From a candidate division FCPU426 bacterium (lineage in GTDB: Bacteria; Oederibacteriota; PGYV01; Palsa-1178), in contig PMTB01000148.1 in NCBI GenBank assembly GCA_003167475.1, positions 1-5,623 on the forward strand: a DNA stretch of 5,623 nt, read 5' to 3'. A program made the translations under genes and the position numbers. This document shows, piece by piece, positions 1-5,184 of the stretch. Positions within the stretch are counted from its first letter, which is position 1, and each line of letters begins with the position of its first letter. The notes below the pieces were generated by a model that was not told the origin of the DNA, did not search any database, and worked only from the letters and a program-made list of their open reading frames with translations.

Positions 1-61
1 GCATATATGCGTTCCGCCGCAGGTACTGCTTTTTTTCAACCGCATACAATGCATAAAAAAA

Positions 62-90
62 TGGTTTTTATCAGGTATTTGTACTATAAT
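62..90 (+). promoter_or_regulatory. Possible promoter of the pth-comEA-comEC operon
   Basis: A perfect TATAAT lies at 85-90, 36 bases before the pth start codon. No good -35 hexamer sits at the usual distance (62-67 reads TGGTTT), and no TG extension precedes the -10. The call therefore rests on the -10 box, the AT-rich surroundings and the position before the first gene of a co-directional run. Confidence 0.4.
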
Positions 91-126
91 AAAACCCATA
101 AAAATCAAAAAGGGAGAGAAGGGTCA

Positions 127-693
127 ATGAAACTGATCGTAGGCTTAGGCAACAAGGGTTCCGAATACGCCCATACCCGGCACAATATTGGTTTTGAATT
201 CATCGATTACCTTGCGGCAAAACACAAGTTCCAGGTCAGCGCGAAGAACTCCCTCGCTAATTTTTCCGAAAAGAAGTTTGATGATATAGATACCGTCGTT
301 ATCAAGCCCCTTACCTATATGAACCTATCCGGCGATGCGGTCAAGTTTTTTGCCTCAAAATACAAGGTCGTCCCCACGAATATAATCATAATCCATGACG
401 AAATAGACATCCCGCCGTATAAAATAAAAATAAAATTCGGCGGCAGCGACGGCGGACACAACGGGATAAAATCGATAATCGAGAGGCTCGGGACAAAGGA
501 ATTTCCCAGGGTCCGCATCGGGGTAGGCAAGCCCGAGCATAAGAGCCAGACCGTCGACCATGTACTTGGAAAGATGGATAAAACAGACATGGAAACATAT
601 AATAAAAAGTTTGAAGTTGTGGAAAAGTTCTTATTGGATTGGCTGAACGTGGGCTACACCAAAGCCGCGGGTAAGTTCAAAGACACAGATTAA
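127..693 (+). CDS. pth: Peptidyl-tRNA hydrolase (Pth)
   Basis: This 188-residue protein is close to the usual bacterial Pth length. Pth is a cytosolic enzyme that cleaves the ester bond of peptidyl-tRNAs dropped by ribosomes and so recycles tRNA. Family motifs are in order: GLGNKG (6-11, with N9), TRHNIGF (17-23, with catalytic His19), PLTYMNLSG (61-69, with N66), HDEID (90-94, with D91) and GGSDGGHNGIKSI (105-117, with N112). These match the catalytic and tRNA-binding residues known from the E. coli enzyme. The usual proline of GLGNPG is lysine here. The start at 127 is chosen because the family begins MKLIVGLGN, and AGGGAGAGAAGGG lies just upstream (111-123). The frame is open back to base 7, but the extra residues do not resemble Pth. 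comEA follows after 27 bases, so the two are probably co-transcribed. Confidence 0.95.
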   Translation: MKLIVGLGNKGSEYAHTRHNIGFEFIDYLAAKHKFQVSAKNSLANFSEKKFDDIDTVVIKPLTYMNLSGDAVKFFASKYKVVPTNIIIIHDEIDIPPYKIKIKFGGSDGGHNGIKSIIERLGTKEFPRVRIGVGKPEHKSQTVDHVLGKMDKTDMETYNKKFEVVEKFLLDWLNVGYTKAAGKFKDTD

Positions 694-709
694 GGCAACC
701 GTAAAATAT

Positions 710-716
710 AGGGGGG
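710..716 (+). promoter_or_regulatory. Ribosome binding site fixing the TTG start of comEA
   Basis: AGGGGGG lies 4 bases before TTG 721. An in-frame TAG at 709-711 blocks any earlier start, and the next in-frame ATG (850-852) would remove the membrane anchor. TTG 721 is therefore the best start. Confidence 0.6.
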
Positions 717-720
717 TACT

Positions 721-1053
721 TTGAAGCTCACAGATGAAGAAAGAAACATCCTTATAGCCATAGTCATTGCCGCAGCCGCAGGGCTTATTATAAATATTTT
801 TTTTTCCTATAACAATAAAATACAGGCAACCGAATCCGTTTCGGCCCCTATGCTTATAAATATAAACACCGCCTCGGCCGAAGAACTTGACAGGCTGCCC
901 GGCGTGGGCAAGGTGACAGCGGAAAGAATCGTGAAATTACGCGAGACTGACGGGCTGTTTACTTCCGCCGATGACCTCAAAAAGATCAAGGGTATGACAA
1001 TGAAAAAGATCGAAAAAATGAGGAAGTACATAACCACGGAAGCCGCAAAATGA
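721..1053 (+). CDS. comEA: ComEA-like membrane-anchored helix-hairpin-helix DNA-binding protein
   Basis: This 110-residue protein has a hydrophobic segment near its N-terminus (about 10-29, rich in Ile/Ala/Leu) that should be a signal anchor. A short linker leads to a double helix-hairpin-helix domain. The first hairpin is LPGVGKVTAERIVKLR (59-74), after the family lead-in ININTASAEELDRLPG. The second is IKGMTMKKIEKMRKYI (89-104). In the family, ComEA binds incoming double-stranded DNA outside the membrane and hands it to the ComEC channel. This copy lacks the SLBB-like domain of Bacillus ComEA and resembles the short forms. The start is TTG. The stop overlaps the comEC start (ATGA), which supports translational coupling and a joint role in DNA uptake. 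A general HhH protein is an alternative, but the anchor and the comEC neighbour favour ComEA. Confidence 0.85.
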   Translation: MKLTDEERNILIAIVIAAAAGLIINIFFSYNNKIQATESVSAPMLININTASAEELDRLPGVGKVTAERIVKLRETDGLFTSADDLKKIKGMTMKKIEKMRKYITTEAAK

Positions 1054-3227
1054 ACAGGCCACTGTTCTTCATAACCGCCGCCCTGATTTTTGGCATGGTT
1101 GCCGCCGGGTTTACTTCAATAAATTACATCCCCGCTTTCATCATCCTGGGTGTTGCCGTCACCGCGTATATCTTTCTGAACAAAAAATTCGGGCAGCTTG
1201 TCTTCCTTGTTTTTGCGGTGTTTGGAATGGCGCTGTTCTCGTTCCAGGATACTTATGTTCCAAAAAATGACATTCGCGCGTATTTGCAGGGAGTGAACGC
1301 TGAAACAGATAATAAAAACGGAATTACGGCCGTTAAGGTACTCGTGCGTGACGACCCGGAATATAACGATAACAAGACCTTGTTTTACGGGGAGTTAATA
1401 AGCGTTTTTGAAAAAGGAAGGGAAATTACCGGCATAAGCGGGCAGGTCAGGGTGACTCTCGAAAAAGACCTGGGTTTTAAGCCCCGGTATGGGGACATAC
1501 TTTACATAAAAGGGAAGTTAAGAGAGCCTGAACCGCCTAAAAATCTGGGGGAGTTTGACTATAAGCGCTACCTAAGGTACAAACAGGTTTTTTACACGGT
1601 GTTTGCGAAAGATACTGCCTGCGAAAAACAGGGTTCGAGGATAGACAACTTATTTAAGCAGGTATCATACGGTGTTAAGTACAAACTCCTGGAAGTAATA
1701 TATTCATCCGTGCCAAAGGCCGAAGCCGATATTCTGAACGGGCTTATGCTCGGCAACCAGAGGGTGATACCGGACGATGTCTATGACAGGTTCAAGATTA
1801 CCGGGACCGTGCACATACTCGCGGTCTCGGGCATGAACGTCGGTTTGATCGGGCTTTTTATTTTTCTTGTGCTTAAGGTCTTCAGGGTGAAAAGAAAAGC
1901 CGCGGCTGTGATCACCCTGCTTTTTATAATCATATTCGCCGTCATAACGGGAGCGGGGGCTTCCATAGTCAGGGCTACCATCATGGGGTGTGTCGTACTT
2001 GTCGGGCAGATATTGGAAAAGGACACGAACCTTATAAATTCGCTTTCAATCGCGGCTTTCATACTGCTTTTATTCAACCCGTCAAATTTGTATGACGTCG
2101 GGTTCCAGCTTTCATTCCTGGCGACCTTCGGCATAATATATTTTATAGACTGGGTGGAGGCTAAGATCAAAGGCATGCCCAAATGGCTCTCAGGCACGCT
2201 CGCTTCCTCTGTGGCCGCGCAGTTGTTTTTAACTCCTGTCATGGCGGATACTTTCCACCAAACGTCTGTTATTTCGGTGCTGGCGAATATATTCATAGTT
2301 CCTTTGTCCGGGATGATATCCATACTGGGGTTTGCCATGTGGCTTTTCGGCTCATGGAGCGCCGCGCTCGGGAAAATATTCGGGGCGTCAATATGGGTCA
2401 TGATAAAATTTATGATGCTCATAGTGGATACACTTGCGAAAGCCCCTTATGCCGCCATATCCATAAAGACCATGCCTGCGCTGCTGGTAATAATATATTA
2501 TCTGTTTTTTATTATATTACCTTATGACGATATTGATATTAAGTTAAAAAACACGGGGTTAAAAACCGTATTGGGTATATCTCTGCTTATATGTTTTCCG
2601 CTGCACCTCCTGCTCCCCGGGGACAAACCGGCTTTTTACGCCCTGTCAGCCAGGGGAGTGAACGCGGCCCTGCTTGTGACAGGGGATAATAAAAAGGTTC
2701 TGATGCTCGGCCGCGATGATTATAAGAATAACTTCGGCGTAAAAAACACGCTTATACCTTTTTTAAGGTATGAGGGGGTCAATAATATAGACAAGCTTGT
2801 CCTGTATTCGGTGGAGAACAGCGCGAACATCGCGGCCCTAAAAAGAAGTTTTATGATAAAGGGGATTGCGGCCGACCCGCTGAGTTTCGCGCGGCTGGAC
2901 AATGATAAGGGCGCCGTAAAGATCGCGGAGGACTATTATATAAAGGAAGGTTCAAAAACATTTTTGACTTTTAGCACGGACGGGGTGGACGCGGCTTTTG
3001 GGGATAAGGAAATACTTTTCCTGAAAAGCATAAGCCCGGGCATTGAAAAGAGGACCGGATGCGTCATATACTCGTGCGTAGCCGATAAAAATGCCGTGTT
3101 GCCGCTGGCAAAGAATAACATATGCGTGATAAACAGCGCAAACGAAGGGTTTTACAGGAAACCGCCGCCTGTAGAGGCTGACAATATATGGGACCTGTCG
3201 GAAAAGGGGATGTTTAAATACCCGTGA
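1050..3227 (+). CDS. comEC: ComEC/Rec2 DNA-uptake channel with degenerate C-terminal MBL-like domain
   Basis: This 725-residue polytopic membrane protein has the three-part layout of ComEC/Rec2. N-terminal membrane segments (about 5-66) lead to an OB-like DUF4131 region (about 90-190, ending GEFDYKRYLRYKQV). The Competence domain follows, with LNGLMLGNQRVIPDDV (229-244), HILAVSGMNVGLI (255-267), GAGASIVRATIMG (301-313), NPSNLYDVGFQLSF (343-356) and LANIFIVPLSG (411-421). After a last membrane segment (about 505-522) comes a soluble domain (about 526-720) in the place of the metallo-beta-lactamase-like domain. Its topology follows the family (IPFLRYEGVNNIDKLVLYS, 569-587), but DVGQGDA reads LSARGVNA and the HxHxDH stretch reads YSVENSANI. 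In the family, ComEC carries single-stranded DNA across the inner membrane. The ATG overlaps the comEA stop and no clear Shine-Dalgarno is seen, so translational coupling is likely. Confidence 0.93.
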   Translation: MNRPLFFITAALIFGMVAAGFTSINYIPAFIILGVAVTAYIFLNKKFGQLVFLVFAVFGMALFSFQDTYVPKNDIRAYLQGVNAETDNKNGITAVKVLVRDDPEYNDNKTLFYGELISVFEKGREITGISGQVRVTLEKDLGFKPRYGDILYIKGKLREPEPPKNLGEFDYKRYLRYKQVFYTVFAKDTACEKQGSRIDNLFKQVSYGVKYKLLEVIYSSVPKAEADILNGLMLGNQRVIPDDVYDRFKITGTVHILAVSGMNVGLIGLFIFLVLKVFRVKRKAAAVITLLFIIIFAVITGAGASIVRATIMGCVVLVGQILEKDTNLINSLSIAAFILLLFNPSNLYDVGFQLSFLATFGIIYFIDWVEAKIKGMPKWLSGTLASSVAAQLFLTPVMADTFHQTSVISVLANIFIVPLSGMISILGFAMWLFGSWSAALGKIFGASIWVMIKFMMLIVDTLAKAPYAAISIKTMPALLVIIYYLFFIILPYDDIDIKLKNTGLKTVLGISLLICFPLHLLLPGDKPAFYALSARGVNAALLVTGDNKKVLMLGRDDYKNNFGVKNTLIPFLRYEGVNNIDKLVLYSVENSANIAALKRSFMIKGIAADPLSFARLDNDKGAVKIAEDYYIKEGSKTFLTFSTDGVDAAFGDKEILFLKSISPGIEKRTGCVIYSCVADKNAVLPLAKNNICVINSANEGFYRKPPPVEADNIWDLSEKGMFKYP

Positions 3228-3255
3228 TTTGAATCGATTTTGAAGACTGTCGGCC

Positions 3256-3408
3256 GTCATTGCGAGGAGCCGTTCTCGTTTTATGGCGACGAAGCAATCT
3301 CAGTTTTATCGATAAGCTCTAAACATGCGTCTTCCACAAAAGTACTGAGATTTCCATGTTCCATGGACTGTAGGCTTCGTCGCTGAGAGGCTCGCTCCTC
3401 GCAATGAC
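3256..3408 (+). repeat. Palindromic intergenic repeat, copy 1 (with nested hairpin)
   Basis: This 153-bp element is bounded by perfect 15-bp inverted ends, GTCATTGCGAGGAGC (3256-3270) and GCTCCTCGCAATGAC (3394-3408). An inner inverted pair lies inside: GCGACGAAGC (3286-3295) with GCTTCGTCGC (3374-3383), and AATCTCAG (3296-3303) with CTGAGATT (3345-3352). The two right-hand blocks are separated by a 21-base insert. The non-palindromic centre contains CGATAAGC and CACAAAAG, shared with copies 2 and 3, so all three are true copies in one orientation. It contains no gene and shows no clear target-site duplication. It fills about half of the 314-base comEC-rfbA gap. The type resembles MITE- or ERIC-like non-autonomous elements. 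Confidence 0.93.
3353..3373 (+). repeat. Nested mini-hairpin insert in repeat copy 1
   Basis: These 21 bases split the right inner arm between GAGATT and GCTTCGTCGC. They form a 6-bp stem, TCCATG (3353-3358) with CATGGA (3362-3367), around a TTC loop, followed by the tail CTGTAG. Copy 3 has a longer relative at the same site, and copy 2 has none. Confidence 0.8.
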
Positions 3409-3419
3409 AACACGTCGTT

Positions 3420-3443
3420 ACGGTCTTAACAGCCGTTATTTTT
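3420..3443 (+). terminator. Weak intrinsic-terminator-like hairpin after comEC
   Basis: ACGGT (3420-3424) can pair with GCCGT (3432-3436), with one G-U pair, around a 7-base loop. TTATTTTT follows (3436-3443). The stem is short, so termination may be partial. Its place just before the rfbA promoter fits an operon boundary. Confidence 0.4.
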
Positions 3444-3444
3444 G

Positions 3445-3473
3445 TTGATTAAAAAACCCTTATTTTATATAAT
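3445..3473 (+). promoter_or_regulatory. Sigma70-type promoter for the dTDP-sugar operon
   Basis: TTGATT (3445-3450) and a perfect TATAAT (3468-3473) are separated by 17 bases of AT-rich sequence. Transcription would begin near 3480, leaving a leader of about 60 bases before the GTG start of rfbA. I saw no operator palindrome or riboswitch in that leader. Confidence 0.65.
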
Positions 3474-3528
3474 CAAGTCGTATTTTCATGCTCTAAATCA
3501 AGGTTAATTGGCTTAAAACTTCTAAAAC

Positions 3529-3534
3529 GAGGTG
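3529..3534 (+). promoter_or_regulatory. Ribosome binding site for the GTG start of rfbA
   Basis: GAGGTG lies 7 bases before GTG 3542. It fixes a start that gives the family N-terminus MKGIILAGGLGTRL. Confidence 0.7.
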
Positions 3535-3541
3535 GGTTAAA

Positions 3542-4273
3542 GTGAAAGGCATAATATTGGCCGGAGGGCTCGGGACCAGGCTTCATCCATTGACCAGGAT
3601 CACGAACAAACATCTTCTGCCCGTCTACGACAAGCCGATGATATTTTATTCCATAGAAATGCTTGTAAACGCGGGTATAGGCGACATTATGGTCATTACC
3701 GGCGGCACTAATTCCGGGGATTTCCTCAGGCTTCTTACCAATGGCAAGCATTTCGGCTTAAGCCATCTGCATTACGGTTACCAGGAAGGCGAAGGCGGCA
3801 TTGCCGACGCTTTGAAAATTTGTGAGGATTTTGTCGGGGACGACAAAATGGTAGTTGTTTTGGGCGACAATATAATAGAAAAGAACATTAAAAAAACCGT
3901 CAGGGATTTTGAGGCGCAGAAGTCCGGTGCCAAGATACTGCTCACTAAAGTCGAGCATCCGGACCAGTACGGCGTGGCCGAGGTGGAAGGCAATAAGATA
4001 AAAAAAATAGTGGAAAAACCGAAGAAGTTTATCAGCGACCTTGCCGTAATCGGTATATATTTTTATCCGAACGATGTTTTTTCAAAGATAAAGACACTCA
4101 AACCCTCCAAAAGGGGCGAGCTTGAGATAACTGACGTGAACAACGCGTACTTAAAACAGGGCAAACTGACGTACAGCATCCTTGACGGCTGGTGGCTGGA
4201 CGCGGGCGAGTCGAAAGACACGCTGCTGGAAGCGGGAATGTTCGTGAAGAAGCACGGGGCGAACCATATATAA
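3542..4273 (+). CDS. rfbA: Glucose-1-phosphate thymidylyltransferase, short form (RfbA/RmlA)
   Basis: This cytosolic nucleotidyltransferase joins dTTP and glucose-1-phosphate to make dTDP-glucose, the first step of dTDP-L-rhamnose and related deoxysugar synthesis. Sequence marks are the nucleotide-binding loop LAGGLGTRLHPLT (6-18), LLPVYDKPMIFY (25-36), VLGDNII (106-112, with a metal-binding Asp), the substrate-site stretches QYGVAEVEG (142-150) and VEKPKKF (157-163), and LKPSKRGELEITDVN (186-200). DGWWLDAGESKDTL (215-228) holds the second metal Asp (D220). At 243 residues it lacks the C-terminal part of the roughly 290-residue enterobacterial enzymes, but known short RfbA proteins have this size. 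GTG is the start. It is the first gene after a clear promoter and is followed by rfbC and rfbB. A related sugar-nucleotide specificity is possible, but the neighbours favour dTDP-glucose. Confidence 0.92.
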   Translation: MKGIILAGGLGTRLHPLTRITNKHLLPVYDKPMIFYSIEMLVNAGIGDIMVITGGTNSGDFLRLLTNGKHFGLSHLHYGYQEGEGGIADALKICEDFVGDDKMVVVLGDNIIEKNIKKTVRDFEAQKSGAKILLTKVEHPDQYGVAEVEGNKIKKIVEKPKKFISDLAVIGIYFYPNDVFSKIKTLKPSKRGELEITDVNNAYLKQGKLTYSILDGWWLDAGESKDTLLEAGMFVKKHGANHI

Positions 4274-4282
4274 ATGTAGGAC

Positions 4283-4415
4283 GTCATTGCGAGGAGCTGA
4301 TCTTGTTTTATGCGACGAAGCAATCTCAGTTCTACCGATAAGCCTTTAAAAACAGGGCATTCTACAAAAGTACAGAGATTGCTTCGTCGCTGAGGAACTC
4401 GCTCCTCGCAATGAC
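4283..4415 (+). repeat. Palindromic intergenic repeat, copy 2 (uninterrupted form)
   Basis: This 133-bp copy starts 9 bases after the rfbA stop. It has the same perfect 15-bp ends (4283-4297 and 4401-4415). Its inner palindrome is unbroken: GCGACGAAGCAATCTC (4312-4327) pairs perfectly over 16 bases with GAGATTGCTTCGTCGC (4375-4390). The centre again carries CGATAAGC and ACAAAAG. It lacks the nested hairpin of copies 1 and 3 and probably shows the unmodified form. Confidence 0.93.
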
Positions 4416-4451
4416 GGCAAATCAAAGATAATACTAACCAAAGGAGATCTT

Positions 4452-4907
4452 ATGATTAACGGTGTGAAGGTAAAGCAGTTAAAGGCCATAGCTGACGAGC
4501 GCGGCAGGCTTATGGAAATGCTCAGGCACGACGATAAAGAATTCATCAAGTTCGGCCAGATATATATGACCACCTGCTATCCCGGGGTTGTCAAGGGCTG
4601 GCACTATCATAAGAAACAGCTGGATAACTTTGTGTGCGTCAAGGGCATGCTCAAGCTCGTGTTGTATGATTCACGCGAAGGCTCCAAGACAAAAGGCGAA
4701 GTGAACGAGTTTTTCATGGGCGAGCATAACCAGATACTCGTGCAGATACCCAAGAACGTTTACCACGGGTTCAAGGGTATCTCGGAGACGGAATCCATAA
4801 TAATCAACTGCTGCACCGAGGCCTATGACAGGAAAGACCCGGATGAATACAGGCTCCCGGCGCATACGGAAGAAATACCTTACGATTGGTCGAGGATAGA
4901 TAAATAG
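4452..4907 (+). CDS. rfbC: dTDP-4-dehydrorhamnose 3,5-epimerase-like cupin (RfbC/RmlC family, short)
   Basis: This 151-residue cupin is shorter than the roughly 180-residue classical RmlC, which epimerises C3 and C5 of dTDP-4-keto-6-deoxyglucose. Family marks are DERGRLMEML (15-24), QIYMTTCYPGVVKGWHYH (36-53, matching the family Q-x-x-x-S...GvlRGLHYQ block, with H51 in the catalytic histidine place), IPKNVYHGFKGIS (99-111, matching P-x-G-x-A-H-G-F) and EAYDRKDPDEYR (123-134, with Y125 near the catalytic tyrosine). Two differences stand out: RGLHYQ reads KGWHYH, and the following QxKLV reads QLDNFV. Function as a rhamnose epimerase is therefore inferred mainly from the rfbA and rfbB neighbours, and a related ketosugar epimerase or isomerase is possible. 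The start has a strong AAGGAG (4441-4446) 5 bases upstream. Confidence 0.82.
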   Translation: MINGVKVKQLKAIADERGRLMEMLRHDDKEFIKFGQIYMTTCYPGVVKGWHYHKKQLDNFVCVKGMLKLVLYDSREGSKTKGEVNEFFMGEHNQILVQIPKNVYHGFKGISETESIIINCCTEAYDRKDPDEYRLPAHTEEIPYDWSRIDK

Positions 4908-4963
4908 GCAAGAGATATGTGATTGTTTTTTTGATACTGTCGAAAAGCTTGCGGAGGTAGATT

Positions 4964-5122
4964 GTCATTGCGAGGAGCCGATTTAAGTTTCACGGCGACG
5001 AAGCAATCTCAGTTCCACCGATAAGCCATTAAACGTTGAAACCCACAAAAGAGCAGAGATTTCCATGAGTAAACTCATGGACTGTAGGCTTCGTCGCTGA
5101 GGGGCTCGCTCCTCGCAATGAC
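4964..5122 (+). repeat. Palindromic intergenic repeat, copy 3 (with longer nested hairpin)
   Basis: This 159-bp copy lies in the 277-base rfbC-rfbB gap. The same 15-bp ends are intact (4964-4978 and 5108-5122). GCGACGAAGC (4995-5004) pairs with GCTTCGTCGC (5088-5097), and AATCTC (5005-5010) pairs with GAGATT (5056-5061). A 26-base insert splits the right arm. The centre carries CGATAAGC and CACAAAAG as in the other copies. Its orientation is the same as copies 1 and 2. Confidence 0.93.
5062..5087 (+). repeat. Nested mini-hairpin insert in repeat copy 3
   Basis: TCCATGAG (5062-5069) pairs perfectly with CTCATGGA (5074-5081) around a TAAA loop, followed by CTGTAG (5082-5087). The insertion point and both outer parts (TCCATG ... 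CATGGACTGTAG) match the insert of copy 1. The stem is two pairs longer and still fully complementary. Confidence 0.85.
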
Positions 5123-5133
5123 AGCGCACCTGT

Positions 5134-5151
5134 GGAAATCAAATGATTTTC
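5134..5151 (+). other. AT-rich hairpin in the rfbB leader
   Basis: GGAAATC (5134-5140) pairs with GATTTTC (5145-5151), with one G-U pair, around an AAAT loop. It lies 22 bases before the rfbB ribosome binding site. No T-run follows, so it is not a typical terminator. It could affect message stability, or it may be chance. Confidence 0.35.
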
Positions 5152-5173
5152 GACAATGTTATTTTAAAACTAC

Positions 5174-5179
5174 GGAGGT
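5174..5179 (+). promoter_or_regulatory. Ribosome binding site fixing the TTG start of rfbB
   Basis: GGAGGT lies 5 bases before TTG 5185. The next residues, KALITGGAGFIGS, are the normal N-terminus of the family, so the TTG start is well supported. Confidence 0.8.
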
Positions 5180-5184
5180 TTTAT

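Noticed and set aside
19..36. Short hairpin GCAG-GTA-CTGC followed by seven T's, a possible terminator of an upstream gene
   Set aside because: The stem is only 4 bp and no upstream gene is visible, so the support is too thin for a feature.
7..126. N-terminal extension of pth from the ATG at 7, or from later in-frame ATGs at 49 and 61
   Set aside because: The extra residues do not resemble Pth, the family begins at MKLIVGLGN, and a TATAAT box and ribosome site lie inside this stretch.
1781..2422. 213-codon open frame on the minus strand inside comEC
   Set aside because: It is antisense to the well-supported Competence domain of comEC, and I recognise no family or ribosome site. It is a shadow frame.
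3256..3408. Target-site duplication flanking the repeats
   Set aside because: Flanking bases of all three copies were compared by eye, and no matching direct repeat was seen on either side.
4908..4963. Promoter or terminator between rfbC and repeat copy 3 (TTGATA at 4931, T-run at about 4925-4932)
   Set aside because: No -10 box lies at the right distance from TTGATA, and no GC hairpin precedes the T-run.
5065..5100. Mini-ORF (ATG to TGA, 11 codons) starting inside the nested hairpin of copy 3
   Set aside because: It has no proper ribosome site and its ATG lies within a stem. Copy 1 does not preserve the frame content, so coding is unlikely.
3256..5122. CRISPR array
   Set aside because: The repeats are about 130-160 bp palindromes separated by whole genes, without short regular spacers.
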